A DNA stretch of 64,000 nucleotides, taken from assembly GCF_014836955.1 (NCBI RefSeq), contig NZ_JACSPV010000016.1:1-64000 (forward strand). The letters run 5' to 3'. This DNA comes from Bacillus norwichensis. Its GTDB lineage: Bacteria > Bacillota > Bacilli > Bacillales > Bacillaceae_C. Below are positions 29,538 through 39,782 of the stretch, one piece after another. A program made the position numbers and the translations under genes. Under the pieces are notes generated by a model, which saw nothing but the letters and a program-made list of their open reading frames with translations, was not told where the DNA came from and did not search any database. Position 1 is the first letter of the stretch. Each line of letters begins with the position of its first letter.

Positions 29538-30677
29538 TTGAGGGAAGTTGTGATTGTTGAAGCTGTAAGGACACCAGTTGGAAAAAGAAACGGGATGTTA
29601 AGCCAGACACGCCCGGACGAGCTGCTTGCCATGGTTTTAAAGGAAATTACGGAACGGGCTGGCGTTGAAGCAAGTCACGTGGAAGATGTCATTGCCGGCT
29701 GCGTTACACAGGCAAGCGAACAAGCAAATGATATTGCAAGGCTCGCTGTATTGATAGCAGGATATCCGATGACAGTTCCAGGAGTCACCCTTGACAGACA
29801 ATGTGGTTCAAGCCAGCAGGCGGTTCATTTTGCTTGCCAAGCGATTTTAAGTGGAGATATGGATGTCGTTATAGCGTGCGGAGTGGAGAGTATGTCGCGA
29901 GTTCCCATGCTTTCAAATTTGCAAGGAGCCAGAAACAGTAAAAAGCTAACGGATCGCTATGAAATAATCAACCAAGGGCTGTCGGCGGAACGGATTGCAG
30001 AGCAGTGGGGATTTTCAAGAGAAGAGCTCGACCTTTTTTCCCTGAAGAGTCATGAAAAGGCTGTAAGAGCCATGAAGGAAGGCCGATTTAATCGTGAAAT
30101 CATGGAAATCACTACTGAAAGTGGAATGATGAATAACGATGAAGGTCCCCGTGAACATACATCAATGGAAAAACTTGGAGCTTTAGAACCTCCTTTTTTA
30201 AAAAATGGAAAAGTCACCGCGGGTAATGCGAGCCAAATCAGCGATGGAGCTGCAGCCATATTGCTCATGTCCAGGGAAAAGGCGGAAGAACTTGGGGTAA
30301 AATCTCGTTTTCGAGTCATTTCTAGGTCAGTAGTGGGGTCAGACCCCACCTTAATGCTTACAGGGCCAGTAGCAGCAACGGAGAAAGCATTGAAGAAAGC
30401 TGGAATGGACCTTTCAGATATAGATTTATTTGAAGTAAATGAGGCTTTTGCTTCTGTTCCGCTCCAATGGCTGAAGGAAACTGAAGCGAACCCGGAAAAA
30501 CTAAATGTCAATGGAGGTGCAATTGCGCTAGGGCATCCGCTTGGTGCAAGCGGGGCGAGGATAATGACGACATTGGTTCATGAATTGGAAAGGCAGAATA
30601 AGAAATATGGACTCCAGGCGATTTGTGAAGGTTTCGGCATGGCGAACGCGACAATAATAGAAAGACTTGAACAGTAA
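29538..30677 (+). CDS. Thiolase family acetyl-CoA acyltransferase
   Basis: This 379-aa thiolase removes or condenses acetyl units on acyl-CoA. The nucleophilic cysteine is in LDRQCGSSQQAVHFA (near residue 85), the NEAFA motif is present, the catalytic His lies in GGAIALGHPLGASGAR, and a C-terminal Cys is in AICEGFGMANA. I place the start at TTG 29538, with AAGGAGGA 7 nt upstream; the longer 5' reading frame has no family homology. It is followed by an acyl-CoA ligase gene 24 nt later, consistent with a small fatty-acid use operon. Confidence 0.92.
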   Translation: MREVVIVEAVRTPVGKRNGMLSQTRPDELLAMVLKEITERAGVEASHVEDVIAGCVTQASEQANDIARLAVLIAGYPMTVPGVTLDRQCGSSQQAVHFACQAILSGDMDVVIACGVESMSRVPMLSNLQGARNSKKLTDRYEIINQGLSAERIAEQWGFSREELDLFSLKSHEKAVRAMKEGRFNREIMEITTESGMMNNDEGPREHTSMEKLGALEPPFLKNGKVTAGNASQISDGAAAILLMSREKAEELGVKSRFRVISRSVVGSDPTLMLTGPVAATEKALKKAGMDLSDIDLFEVNEAFASVPLQWLKETEANPEKLNVNGGAIALGHPLGASGARIMTTLVHELERQNKKYGLQAICEGFGMANATIIERLEQ

Positions 30678-30701
30678 ATTTCAATACAGGGAGTGGTATA
30701 C

Positions 30702-32258
30702 GTGGGAGGACCTACACTCAGAGATGTATTTGAGCAGACTGTTGCAAAGTTTCCCTTAAAGGAAGGGCTTGTGGATCGGAGATTAGGAAAAAGCTGGACC
30801 TATCGTGATTGGGATCTGGAGGTGAACAAGCTTGCCAATGCCTTCAGACATGCGGGAGTTGAAAAAGGAGACAGGGTATCCACTATTTTGTACAATACTG
30901 CCGAATTCGCGACGACTCTGTTTGCTTGCATGAAAATCGGCGCCATTTTCAATCCCATCAATTTTCGCCTGACGGGAAAAGAATTGAAATTCATTTTAAG
31001 CGATGCAGCCCCGAAAATTGTGTTGTATGAAAAAGCAACGAGCAGTACAGTTACGTATGCGGCCCAGTTAATTTCGGATATTCAGTTTTGGTGCATTGAT
31101 GAGCCAGGTTCATTTGCAAAGGAATATGATGAGAAAATATCCAACGCTTCGACTGAGAGACCAACTTGTGAACTCAATGAAAATGATCCCTACGCCATCA
31201 TGTATACTTCCGGCACGACAGGGATGCCAAAAGGAGTCATACATTCCCACCGCAATATGGTAGATCAGAGTCTCATCATGTCGGCTGTTATGCGTGTGAC
31301 AAAAAATGAGAGGGGTCTGAGTGTAGCACCAATGTTTCACTGCGCTGAGCTCCATTGTGCCTTCCTTCCACGTCTTATGATGGGCGGTTCCAATATCATT
31401 ATGCATCATTTTGATGCAAAGGAGCTTATTCAAATTATAAAAGAGGAAAGAATCACTCATTTTTTTGGTGCCCCCACAATGTGGAATATGATACTGCGTG
31501 AAGATTTAACAGAAGCTGATTTTTCAAGCCTACGTGCAGGGCTTTACGGAGGAGCTCCTATGGCTCCGGCCCTTGTCAAAAAAGTAAATAATACTTTGGA
31601 AATTGATTTATTTCAGGCATATGGGATGACTGAGATGGGGCCTGCTATATCAGTGCTATATGATGATGAGCAACTATCAAAATCAGGAGCTGCTGGAAAA
31701 CCTTTGATCAATCATGAAATAAGAGTGGTCAAAGTAAAAGAAGGAGTACCATCTGATCCCCTCGATATTTGTTCTCCCGGGGAGTTGGGAGAAATCATCG
31801 TGAAAGGTCCAAGTACCATGCTGGGATATTTTAATTGTCCGGATGCCACAAAAGAAGCAATGTATGAAGGATGGTACCATTCGGGAGATATTGGATACAT
31901 GGATGAAGAAGGCGTTTTGTGGGTGAGTGATCGTGTAAAAGATATGATTATTTCGGGCGGTGAAAATATTTATTCAAGGGAAGTCGAGGATGTCCTATTT
32001 GAACATTCCGGGGTTTTGGATGCCGCCGTCGTCGGTGAGCCGGACGAAATGTGGGGAGAAAGAGTTGTCGCTTTCGTGGTGAAAAAAGATCCTTCGATAA
32101 CGGCTCAGGAGCTGGATAACTTTTGTACAGAAAACAATCGTCTTGCTCGGTATAAAAGGCCGCGCCGTTATGAATTCATGGAGGAGCTTCCGCGAAATGC
32201 TAGTGGTAAGCTGCAAAAATTTATGCTGAGAGAGCAGGCTGCCATCGCTAAAAAATAA
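30702..32258 (+). CDS. Acyl-CoA synthetase (AMP-forming ligase)
   Basis: This 518-aa ANL-superfamily ligase activates a carboxylic acid, probably a fatty acid, as acyl-AMP and then acyl-CoA. Motifs in order are MYTSGTTGMPKGV, YGMTEMGPA, YHSGDIGYMDEEG, SGGENIYSREVED and the catalytic Lys region PRNASGKLQK. I choose GTG 30702 (MGGPTLRDVF) because AGGGAG lies 8 nt upstream. GTG 30693 is too close to that site. The exact substrate cannot be read from sequence. Confidence 0.92.
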   Translation: MGGPTLRDVFEQTVAKFPLKEGLVDRRLGKSWTYRDWDLEVNKLANAFRHAGVEKGDRVSTILYNTAEFATTLFACMKIGAIFNPINFRLTGKELKFILSDAAPKIVLYEKATSSTVTYAAQLISDIQFWCIDEPGSFAKEYDEKISNASTERPTCELNENDPYAIMYTSGTTGMPKGVIHSHRNMVDQSLIMSAVMRVTKNERGLSVAPMFHCAELHCAFLPRLMMGGSNIIMHHFDAKELIQIIKEERITHFFGAPTMWNMILREDLTEADFSSLRAGLYGGAPMAPALVKKVNNTLEIDLFQAYGMTEMGPAISVLYDDEQLSKSGAAGKPLINHEIRVVKVKEGVPSDPLDICSPGELGEIIVKGPSTMLGYFNCPDATKEAMYEGWYHSGDIGYMDEEGVLWVSDRVKDMIISGGENIYSREVEDVLFEHSGVLDAAVVGEPDEMWGERVVAFVVKKDPSITAQELDNFCTENNRLARYKRPRRYEFMEELPRNASGKLQKFMLREQAAIAKK

Positions 32259-32364
32259 AACGAACTCTAAACAGTATAAAGCACCTCTTTTCTTCAAATA
32301 ATAGTACCGAATCAATAGCAAATGCCACTGTTGGTTCTTTTGAAGAAAAAAGGGGGTGTTCAGC

Positions 32365-32697
32365 TTGAGCACACTACGTAAAATTGCCTTAGCTCTGGTC
32401 GTTATTGGTGCTATCAACTGGGGATTGATCGGATTATTCAGGTTTGACCTCGTGGCTGCCATATTTGGAGGGGGCTTATCGCGGTTAATTTATACCTTAG
32501 TTGGACTAAGCGGCCTTATTTGCTTGTCATATTTCTTCGATCGGGAGGAAGCGGACGAGAGTGAGCGTTATACAAGTCCAGTTCTAGATGAAGGAACAGG
32601 CGTTCAGCCTAACTATGGAACGGAATTTGCCGAAGACCCAGATCTAGATCATACCTTCAATCCATCCAGAAATTTTCATGATAATGAAGAAGAATAA
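32365..32697 (+). CDS. DUF378 membrane protein with acidic tail
   Basis: The first half (MSTLRKIALALVVIGAINWG, then LIGLFRFDLVAAIFGG, then LSRLIYTLVGLSGL) is a two-helix DUF378 domain as in B. subtilis YuzA. The second half is an acidic, hydrophilic tail of about 45 residues. Function unknown. The TTG start at 32365 gives the family N-terminus, with AAGGGGG 8 nt upstream; GTG 32356 is an alternative. The upstream CTTTTCTTCAAA (32287-32298) can pair with TTTGAAGAAAA next to the ribosome binding site. Confidence 0.85.
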   Translation: MSTLRKIALALVVIGAINWGLIGLFRFDLVAAIFGGGLSRLIYTLVGLSGLICLSYFFDREEADESERYTSPVLDEGTGVQPNYGTEFAEDPDLDHTFNPSRNFHDNEEE

Positions 32698-32701
32698 TTT
32701 G

Positions 32702-32741
32702 AAAACCATGCAAGCCATAGAGGCGAGCATGGTTTTTTATT
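32702..32741 (+). terminator. Terminator after the DUF378 gene
   Basis: AAAACCATGC (32702-32711) and GCATGGTTTT (32727-32736) pair, with an inner GCC/GGC stem, followed by further T residues. Confidence 0.85.
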
Positions 32742-32825
32742 AATAATGTCGAATTGTCGATATATGTTGATTGGCTGGAATATATACTATAATAAAAAAT
32801 GATATTTGTTTTATGAGTGTCTTTA

Positions 32826-32834
32826 TGTTATAAT
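32826..32834 (+). promoter_or_regulatory. rpsF promoter, extended -10
   Basis: TGTTATAAT is a consensus extended -10 (TGnTATAAT). The -35 near 32806-32811 is weak. Transcripts would begin near 32841, at the start of the S6:S18 leader. Another TATAAT lies at 32788-32793. Confidence 0.55.
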
Positions 32835-32839
32835 TTTTC

Positions 32840-32897
32840 TCTGTGAGTAATGAAAGTTGCTCCTTGCCCTTGATTATTTTTTTGAGGGCCGCACAGA
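32840..32897 (+). promoter_or_regulatory. S6:S18 ribosomal leader (autoregulatory RNA)
   Basis: The rpsF leader can form a CTGTG/CACAG stem (32841-32845 with 32892-32896) with an unpaired CCG on the 3' side, capped by an upper stem GCCCTTGA...TTGAGGG. This fits the conserved leader that binds the S6:S18 complex and represses the rpsF operon in many bacteria. The ribosome binding site AAGGAGGTGG follows directly. Confidence 0.65.
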
Positions 32898-32918
32898 CCA
32901 TAAGGAGGTGGAACATTG

Positions 32919-33209
32919 ATGAGAAAGTACGAAATCATGTACATTATTCGCCCAAACATTGAGGAAGAAGCGAAACAATCTGTTGTAGAACGTTTCGATA
33001 ATATTCTTACTTCCGAAGGGGCTGAAGTCATCGAATCAAAGGATTGGGGCAAGCGTCGCTTGGCATATGAGATTGAGGATTTCCGTGAAGGATATTACCG
33101 CTTAATCCATACAAATGCAAATGCTGAAGCTGTTCAGGAATTTGATCGTCTTGCTAAAATCAACGATGATATCATTCGTCATATCGTAATTAAAGAAGAA
33201 GAAAAATAA
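32919..33209 (+). CDS. rpsF: 30S ribosomal protein S6
   Basis: S6 (96 aa) is a small-subunit protein that pairs with S18. [25 protein letters not shown] and [13 protein letters not shown] are family-typical. ATG 32919 is preferred over the adjacent TTG 32916; AAGGAGGTGG is upstream. The operon is rpsF-ssb-rpsR, with a parS site between rpsF and ssb. Confidence 0.98.
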   Translation: MRKYEIMYIIRPNIEEEAKQSVVERFDNILTSEGAEVIESKDWGKRRLAYEIEDFREGYYRLIHTNANAEAVQEFDRLAKINDDIIRHIVIKEEEK

Positions 33210-33220
33210 ACAGAAATAAA

Positions 33221-33236
33221 TGTTCCACGTGGAACA
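33221..33236. promoter_or_regulatory. parS site between rpsF and ssb
   Basis: TGTTCCACGTGGAACA is a perfect 16-bp palindrome that differs from the parS consensus (TGTTNCACGTGAAACA) at one position, the A after CACGTG. It lies in a 63-nt intergenic gap. Confidence 0.85.
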
Positions 33237-33272
33237 ATGTAAGAATAGTAAATCGGGAAGAGGTTGATTCTG

Positions 33273-33773
33273 ATGATGAACCGAGTAGTATTAGTTGGCC
33301 GATTAACTAAAGATCCAGATCTGCGTTATACTCCAAACGGAGTACCGGTTGCGAACTTCACATTAGCTGTTAACCGTACGTTTACAAATCAGCAGGGAGA
33401 ACGTGAAGCAGATTTTGTCAATTGCGTTATTTGGCGTCGCCCGGCAGAAAATGTGGCCAACTTCTTGAAAAAGGGAAGCTTGGCTGGAGTTGACGGTCGT
33501 TTGCAGACACGGAGTTATGATGATCAGAATGGAAAACGGGTGTATGTAACTGAAGTAGTTGCAGATAGTGTCCAGTTTTTGGAGCCTAGAGGTGCTGCTT
33601 CACAAGATCGTGGTCGCGATGTTGGCGGAAACCCATATGGTGGTGGGGATCAACGAAGCCAAGGTTCATCATACGGTGACCAAAGGAACCAGGGCTATAC
33701 TCGGACAGATGAGGATCCGTTCTCAAATGATGGACAACCAATCGATATCTCAGATGACGATCTTCCATTTTAA
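33273..33773 (+). CDS. ssb: Single-stranded DNA-binding protein
   Basis: SsbA (166 aa) coats single-stranded DNA during replication and repair. The OB fold begins [20 protein letters not shown] and includes [21 protein letters not shown] Gly/Gln-rich linker follows, then the acidic partner-binding tail DISDDDLPF. The ATG at 33273 is chosen over the TTG at 33264. Confidence 0.98.
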   Translation: MMNRVVLVGRLTKDPDLRYTPNGVPVANFTLAVNRTFTNQQGEREADFVNCVIWRRPAENVANFLKKGSLAGVDGRLQTRSYDDQNGKRVYVTEVVADSVQFLEPRGAASQDRGRDVGGNPYGGGDQRSQGSSYGDQRNQGYTRTDEDPFSNDGQPIDISDDDLPF

Positions 33774-33797
33774 TAAAATGATAAAGGAGGGTTTTAA

Positions 33798-34034
<237 letters not shown>

Positions 34035-34042
34035 TAAGAGGG

Positions 34043-34078
34043 GAGCAATGAGGAGAAATCCTTGTTGCTCTTTTTTTG
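34043..34078 (+). terminator. rpsF-ssb-rpsR terminator
   Basis: GAGCAATGAGGA, loop GAAA, TCCTTGTTGCTC (12 bp with two wobbles) and seven T residues. Confidence 0.9.
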
Positions 34079-34119
34079 ATATAGTAAGAAAGCATAAAAT
34101 TAGATGAAATATTAAGTTT

Positions 34120-34290
34120 TTCTTAGCTGCGACATACAGGACGTCGCTGAACTGAACCCGCCGACTCACAGGACGTGCAAGTGCTGACAGCGTCACCGGC
34201 GCAAGGATCAAGTCGGTGTTGGGGAACTATCTCATCAAAATTCGCCTTGTGCTTGTCGCCTGAGTCTGTGCGCCTTCCGCTTTTCTGTTT
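34120..34290 (-). repeat. Dispersed repeat after rpsR
   Basis: On the minus strand it begins CAGAAAAGCGGAAGGCGCAC, continues GGCGACAAGCACAAGGCG, and ends with hairpin units CACGTCCTGTG and CGACGTCCTGTATGTCG. The rest of the 630-nt gap before yybS (34291-34640) holds no convincing gene. A weak hairpin, GCCTG...CAGGT, with a T-run lies near 34602-34628. Confidence 0.7.
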
Positions 34291-34665
34291 GTGAATAAAT
34301 TCAAGAGTGCCACGTCTAGTATCGACGCAGTAAAAAGTGTTTGTGCAGGAACAATGTCGTTAGGATATACTTTTTTCAGCACAACTCTAAAATTTTAGTG
34401 GCATCCTCATATTTCATTCTTCTTTACCTTATCAGAAGCATTCAATATCCTTACCCGTCTCAATATCTGCCATTAGATACCTGGCGATACAGCTAAAACG
34501 AGTTATTCGACCTCGGCCCATCCTTCCGCCAGATTCTTAATTTATCCGTTCCGTTCGTAATTTGCTTGCCAAATAAATGCTTACTTTAATAATGTCCTTG
34601 CCGCCTGTGACTTATCAGGTGTTTTTTGTTAAAATAGACTGGTACATACTTAATGAGGTGAAAAA

Positions 34666-35604
34666 GTGAAAAATACGCGCATGTTGACAGAAGGGGCATT
34701 AATGCTTGCGATTTTTACAGTGCTGCTGCTCTTTTCTGCCTACGTTCCGATGGCAATGCTCGCCACTCAATTTTTTCTAATCTTGCCCTTCCTTTTCTAT
34801 AGTTCAAAATACCCTTTGAAAAATTCACTTGTATTGCTTATAGGGGCAATGTTTATGTCTATGCTAGCAGGGACGGTGCTTGCGATTCCATTTACGATTC
34901 TATATGGGACAACTGGTATAATGATGGGATATTGCATTCGAACTGGAAAAACTAAGATGGTTACCTATATGGCTTCGAACCTGGTGTTTTTGGGGAATGT
35001 TGTATTATTTTATGTGCTGGCAGCTCAACTGTTTGGTATGAATTTTTTTGATAAGATGATCCAGATCTTTTTAAGGTCTTCCGACCAATATGCCGACATG
35101 ATGAGAGCGCTGGGGCAGACTCCTGACCCTAACCTGCAAAAGCAGGTTCAGGATATGATTGGATTAATGAAAACGCTGGCTCCAAGTCTTCTGGTGAGTA
35201 GCGCATTCTTATACGTTATTCTATTCATTGTGATTAATTTTCCGATTATCAAGAGGTTTGGAATTGATGTGCCGAAATTTCCTCCTTTTAGGACGGTAAA
35301 ATTCCCAAAAAGTATCTTATGGTATTATTTAATCACCTTGATGGTTTCCCTCTTTATTAAACCTGCAGAAGGAACATTTCTACATATGACCGTCGTCAAT
35401 GCTGCTTATATATTGCAAATATTGATGATGATACAGGGACTGGCCTTCATTTATTATTATAGTCATGTGAAAAAGTGGTCGAAAGCTATACCGGTTACCG
35501 CCACGGTTATGACTTTTTTACTGCCAACGTTTTTCTCTATCATCAGGTTATTAGGTATAATTGATTTAGGCTTTGATTTAAGACAGCGATTGGCAAAGAA
35601 GTAA
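34666..35604 (+). CDS. yybS: DUF2232 membrane protein YybS
   Basis: YybS (312 aa) is a predicted polytopic membrane protein of the DUF2232 family with about eight hydrophobic segments, resembling the S components of ECF transporters. It begins with EGALMLAIFTVLLLFSAYVP. Substrate and function are unknown. GTG start at 34666, after GAGGTG. It precedes gdpP, as in other Bacillus genomes. Confidence 0.92.
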   Translation: MKNTRMLTEGALMLAIFTVLLLFSAYVPMAMLATQFFLILPFLFYSSKYPLKNSLVLLIGAMFMSMLAGTVLAIPFTILYGTTGIMMGYCIRTGKTKMVTYMASNLVFLGNVVLFYVLAAQLFGMNFFDKMIQIFLRSSDQYADMMRALGQTPDPNLQKQVQDMIGLMKTLAPSLLVSSAFLYVILFIVINFPIIKRFGIDVPKFPPFRTVKFPKSILWYYLITLMVSLFIKPAEGTFLHMTVVNAAYILQILMMIQGLAFIYYYSHVKKWSKAIPVTATVMTFLLPTFFSIIRLLGIIDLGFDLRQRLAKK

Positions 35605-35646
35605 TGATAGGAAAAAAATTAGTATGGAGTTAAGGGAGCTGAAAGG

Positions 35647-37620
35647 ATGCCGCCATATATAAATAAAAAGAAGAGCCTTCCTCCGATAATTGGGATTGTA
35701 GCTTTAAGCGCCATTCTTCTTGTAATCATCAGTTTTCGATACTGGTGGGCAGGCGCGATAGGAGCTCTCTTGCTCATCATTTTCTTGGTATTATTTTTTA
35801 ATTCCCAGAAGGACAGGATGAGGGAGATCGAAAAATATATTTCCACGCTTTCTCACCGTGTGAAAAAAGTGGGGGAAGAAGCGCTACTGGATATGCCGAT
35901 CGGAGTAATGTTGTTCAATGAAGATAATATCATTGAATGGAGCAATTCTTACATGGCATCACGGTTGAATGAACCGTCGCTCGTTGGGCGTTCACTTTAT
36001 GAAGTAGCCGAGTCACTCATACCATCCATTCAACAGGAAAAAGAATCTGAGATCATTACATTAAATGAACGCAAATATCGCGTACTTTTGAAGAATGAAG
36101 AACGTCTTCTTTATTTTTTTGATGTAACGGAAGAAATCGAAACGATGAAACGGTATCAGGATGAACGCCAGGTGATTGCAACCATTCTGCTTGATAATTA
36201 TGATGACGCGACCCAGGGAATGAATGATCAGACAAAAAGTGAACTCAATAGCACAGTTACAGCTTTGTTGAATAATTGGGCCTTGGAACATGGCATCTTT
36301 TTAAAAAGAACATCGTCGGATCGGTTTATTATTTTATTTAATGAAAAAACATTGCATGTGCTAGAGCAAGATAAGTTTTCTATCTTGGATGTTGTCAGGG
36401 AAGCGACAGCAAAGCAGCATGTGCCGCTTACGTTAAGCATCGGTGTAGGGCTTGGCGTTTCTGATTTTCCAGAACTCGGAGCTCTCTCTCAATCAAGCTT
36501 AGATTTGGCTTTGGGACGCGGGGGAGACCAGGTCGCAATGAAACTGCCAAACGGAAAATTGAAATTCTATGGCGGGAAAACAAACCCAATGGAGAAAAGG
36601 ACTCGGGTTCGCGCCCGCGTTATCTCGCATGCATTGAAAGACTTGATTTTGGGAAGCGACAAAGTGATCATCATGGGACATAAATTCCCTGATCTTGATG
36701 CAATCGGAGCTTCAATTGGGGTCAGAAAAGCTGCGGAGATGAATGGGAAAGAGGGCTATATAGTCATTGACTTCAATGAAATTGATACAAGTGTCAAAAG
36801 GCTTTTGGAAGAGCTAAAAAACGAACCGGACCTTTATTCCAGGTTCATTTCGCCTGAAGATGCTCTAGAAATTGCAACGGAAGGAACATTACTTGTTGTT
36901 GTAGATACACATAAACCTTCTCTCGTGATTGAAGAAAAACTGCTGAGCAAAACTGACCGAGTTGTCGTCATAGATCATCATCGGAGAAGCGAAGATTTTA
37001 TAAACAAGCCGTTGCTAGTTTATATGGAGCCATATGCTTCGTCTACAGCCGAGCTTGTGACAGAATTGCTTGAATACCAGCCGAAGAGCAAAAAGCTTCA
37101 CAGGCTGGAAGCAACGGCACTTTTATCCGGTATTATTGTTGATACGAAGAGCTTCACTTTGCGAACGGGATCCCGGACCTTCGATGCGGCTTCCTATTTG
37201 CGGGCACGCGGAGCGGATACCGTTCTTGTACAAAGCTTCATGAAGGAAGATATCGAATCTTATATTAAAAGAGCTAAGCTGATTGAAACAATGGAATTTT
37301 ACGGTAACGGAGTGACCATCGCGACCGGCGTTGACAATGTTGTCTATAGCCCAGTTATGATTGCACAGGCAGCTGATACATTATTGACAATGGATGGTGT
37401 AGCCGCATCGTTTGTCATCTCCAAACGGGCGGAAGAGGTTGTGGGAATCAGCGCGCGTTCCCTTGGAGAAGTGAACGTGCAGATTATTATGGAAATGCTC
37501 GGCGGAGGGGGACACTTGACGAATGCAGCGGCACAGCTTCCAGGAATCACGGTAGTAGAAGCAGAGCTGCAGTTAAGACAGGTGTTGGATGAATATTTTG
37601 AAGGAGGGCAAACATCGTGA
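35647..37620 (+). CDS. gdpP: Cyclic-di-AMP phosphodiesterase GdpP
   Basis: GdpP (657 aa) is a membrane-bound enzyme that hydrolyses c-di-AMP to pApA. Two N-terminal helices (residues ~10-50) lead to a PAS domain, a degenerate GGDEF domain ([19 protein letters not shown]), and the DHH-DHHA1 catalytic unit with [29 protein letters not shown] and [18 protein letters not shown] start at 35647, after AAAGG. It overlaps rplI by 4 nt (GTGA). Confidence 0.97.
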   Translation: MPPYINKKKSLPPIIGIVALSAILLVIISFRYWWAGAIGALLLIIFLVLFFNSQKDRMREIEKYISTLSHRVKKVGEEALLDMPIGVMLFNEDNIIEWSNSYMASRLNEPSLVGRSLYEVAESLIPSIQQEKESEIITLNERKYRVLLKNEERLLYFFDVTEEIETMKRYQDERQVIATILLDNYDDATQGMNDQTKSELNSTVTALLNNWALEHGIFLKRTSSDRFIILFNEKTLHVLEQDKFSILDVVREATAKQHVPLTLSIGVGLGVSDFPELGALSQSSLDLALGRGGDQVAMKLPNGKLKFYGGKTNPMEKRTRVRARVISHALKDLILGSDKVIIMGHKFPDLDAIGASIGVRKAAEMNGKEGYIVIDFNEIDTSVKRLLEELKNEPDLYSRFISPEDALEIATEGTLLVVVDTHKPSLVIEEKLLSKTDRVVVIDHHRRSEDFINKPLLVYMEPYASSTAELVTELLEYQPKSKKLHRLEATALLSGIIVDTKSFTLRTGSRTFDAASYLRARGADTVLVQSFMKEDIESYIKRAKLIETMEFYGNGVTIATGVDNVVYSPVMIAQAADTLLTMDGVAASFVISKRAEEVVGISARSLGEVNVQIIMEMLGGGGHLTNAAAQLPGITVVEAELQLRQVLDEYFEGGQTS

Positions 37621-38066
37621 AAGTAATTTTCTTAAAGGATGTAAAAGGGAGAGGTAAAAAAGGGGAAGTGAAGGATGTTGCTGTTGGTTATGCGCAAAAC
37701 TTCCTTTTAAAACAAGGGTTGGCAGTTGAAGCAACATCTGGAAATTTAGCCAATCTTAAAAACCAGCAAAAGAAAGAGCAGAAATTGGAAGAAGAAGCTC
37801 TTCAGGATGCTAAAGACCTTAAAGAAAAGATAGAGAAGCTTACGGTTGAAATTAAAGCAAAATCCGGTGAAGGCGGACGACTATTCGGCTCTATTACCAA
37901 CAAGCAAGTGGCAGATGAACTAAAAAAGACGCATGACATTAAAGTGGATCGCAGAAAAATAGAAATGGATCAGCCGATCCGGACTCTTGGCGTTACGAAG
38001 GTTCCAGTTAAACTTCATCATGAAGTGACAGCGACTCTTAATGTCCATGTAGCGGAACAAAAATAA
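37617..38066 (+). CDS. rplI: 50S ribosomal protein L9
   Basis: L9 (149 aa) begins [20 protein letters not shown] and contains the [13 protein letters not shown] motif, the long connecting helix and the C-terminal domain ([15 protein letters not shown]). The GTG start overlaps the gdpP stop, so translation is probably coupled. Confidence 0.98.
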   Translation: MKVIFLKDVKGRGKKGEVKDVAVGYAQNFLLKQGLAVEATSGNLANLKNQQKKEQKLEEEALQDAKDLKEKIEKLTVEIKAKSGEGGRLFGSITNKQVADELKKTHDIKVDRRKIEMDQPIRTLGVTKVPVKLHHEVTATLNVHVAEQK

Positions 38067-38111
38067 TGTACTTCTCATTGATCAATTCATGATAGAATAG
38101 AATAAACGATA

Positions 38112-38147
38112 AAAATGTGATCTGGTTACTTCGGGTCACATTTTTTT
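38112..38147 (+). terminator. gdpP-rplI terminator
   Basis: AAAATGTGA and TCACATTTT flank a 15-nt loop and a T-run follows. A second hairpin (AAAAGAGCATG...CATAGCTCTTTT, 38208-38243) lies further on in the 315-nt gap before dnaB. Confidence 0.8.
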
Positions 38148-38381
38148 ACTGATGATAAAACACATAAAAAAGTTTCATCCCAGACACTGAGAATATGCTT
38201 GGTTCGCAAAAAAGAGCATGCTCCTGAGTCATAGCTCTTTTGAGAACATTGTCGCATAGTTTCAGGAGGCTAGTCCATGAGGCATTCCTTGAATCAGTAG
38301 CTTGATTGGAGAACTGCCATCTTTCTTGCGCCTTTATTTTTGGATCGACGAGGTTAAAATAATAGGGAGGTGACCTGTACA

Positions 38382-39746
38382 TTGAATGAGTTGATGATTG
38401 ACCGTACGCCGCCGCAGAATATAGAAGCTGAACAGGCGGTAATCGGAGCGATTTTTCTGGATCCTGCGGCTATCGTATTGGCATCTGAGATTTTGCTGCC
38501 GGAAGATTTTTATCGCAGTGCCCATCAGAAAATATTTGAAGTCATGATCCATTTAAATGAAACAGGACATGCCGTTGATTTGGTTACCGTTACGGAACAA
38601 CTGGCCGCCTCAAAATTGCTGGAGGATGTTGGCGGAATCTCTTATTTGAGTGAGATTTCTGTATCTGTCCCGACAGCAGCCAATGTTGGCTATTATGCTA
38701 GAATTGTAGAAGAGAAGGCTCTATTGCGTCGTTTGATCCGAACGGCTACAGATATTGCGACAGAAGGCTATGCGCGCGAAGATGAAGTGGAAGCACTTCT
38801 TGATGAAGCTGAAAAAAGTATCATGGAAGTTGCTCAGCGCAAAAATTCAGGGGCCTTTCAAGATATTAAAGATGTCCTTGTCCGAACATATGACAATATT
38901 GAACTGCTTCATAACCGGAAAGGGGATGTGACGGGAATCCCGACAGGATTCTCGGAATTAGACCGGATGACAGCCGGATTCCAACGCAACGATTTGATCA
39001 TCGTTGCAGCACGTCCATCTGTGGGGAAGACAGCCTTTGCTTTGAATATTGCTCAAAATGTTGGAACGAAAACAGATGAAAATGTAGCGATTTTTAGCTT
39101 GGAGATGGGGTCAGAGCAACTGGTCATGAGGATGCTCTGTGCAGAGGGGAATATTGATGCTCAGAATTTAAGAACAGGTTCTCTGACTGATGAGGATTGG
39201 CGAAAACTGACGATGGCAATGGGAAGCTTATCCAACTCTGGTATTTATATTGATGATACACCAGGAATTCGAGTCAGTGAAATCCGTTCGAAATGTCGGA
39301 GACTGAAACAAGAAAGCGGACTTGGGATGATCTTGATCGACTATTTGCAATTGATTCAAGGGAGCGGCCGTTCAAAGGAAAACCGGCAGCAGGAAGTATC
39401 AGAAATCTCCCGTTCACTCAAGGCACTCGCACGTGAATTGGAAGTCCCGGTCATAGCTTTATCACAGCTATCCCGGGGAGTTGAGCAGCGTCAGGATAAA
39501 CGACCAATGATGTCCGATATCCGGGAATCCGGCTCCATCGAGCAGGATGCTGATATCGTTGCATTCCTGTATCGTGATGATTATTATGACAAGGAAACGG
39601 AAAATAAAAATATCATCGAAATCATTATCGCTAAACAGCGGAATGGTCCGACAGGAACCGTATCACTGGCATTTGTAAAAGAATATAATAAATTCGTCAA
39701 CTTGGAACGAAGGTTTGATGACGCGGATGCTCCGCCTGGAGCGTAG
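38382..39746 (+). CDS. dnaB: Replicative DNA helicase (DnaB family; DnaC in B. subtilis)
   Basis: This 454-aa hexameric helicase unwinds DNA at the fork. It has an N-terminal domain (PPQNIEAEQAVIGAIFLDP) and a RecA-like motor with Walker A RPSVGKTAFALN, SLEMGSEQLVMRM and Walker B MILIDYLQLI. The TTG at 38382 gives the same length as B. subtilis DnaC and fits AGGTGA spacing. GTG 38370 overlaps the ribosome binding site. Confidence 0.97.
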   Translation: MNELMIDRTPPQNIEAEQAVIGAIFLDPAAIVLASEILLPEDFYRSAHQKIFEVMIHLNETGHAVDLVTVTEQLAASKLLEDVGGISYLSEISVSVPTAANVGYYARIVEEKALLRRLIRTATDIATEGYAREDEVEALLDEAEKSIMEVAQRKNSGAFQDIKDVLVRTYDNIELLHNRKGDVTGIPTGFSELDRMTAGFQRNDLIIVAARPSVGKTAFALNIAQNVGTKTDENVAIFSLEMGSEQLVMRMLCAEGNIDAQNLRTGSLTDEDWRKLTMAMGSLSNSGIYIDDTPGIRVSEIRSKCRRLKQESGLGMILIDYLQLIQGSGRSKENRQQEVSEISRSLKALARELEVPVIALSQLSRGVEQRQDKRPMMSDIRESGSIEQDADIVAFLYRDDYYDKETENKNIIEIIIAKQRNGPTGTVSLAFVKEYNKFVNLERRFDDADAPPGA

Positions 39747-39754
39747 TTGTAGAG

Positions 39755-39782
39755 CACCTCTTATATAGAGGTGTTTTTTTTA
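39755..39782 (+). terminator. dnaB terminator
   Basis: CACCTCT, loop TATAT, AGAGGTG and a run of T residues. The rest of the 311-nt gap to the sigma factor shows only a weak hairpin near 39943-39965. Confidence 0.88.

Noticed and set aside
34376-34417. A minus-strand start, MKYEDATKIL..., with a ribosome binding site, resembling the N-terminus of a small HTH family.
   Set aside because: It stops after 13 codons, and the following DNA in all frames gives no continuation I could support; at most a relic.
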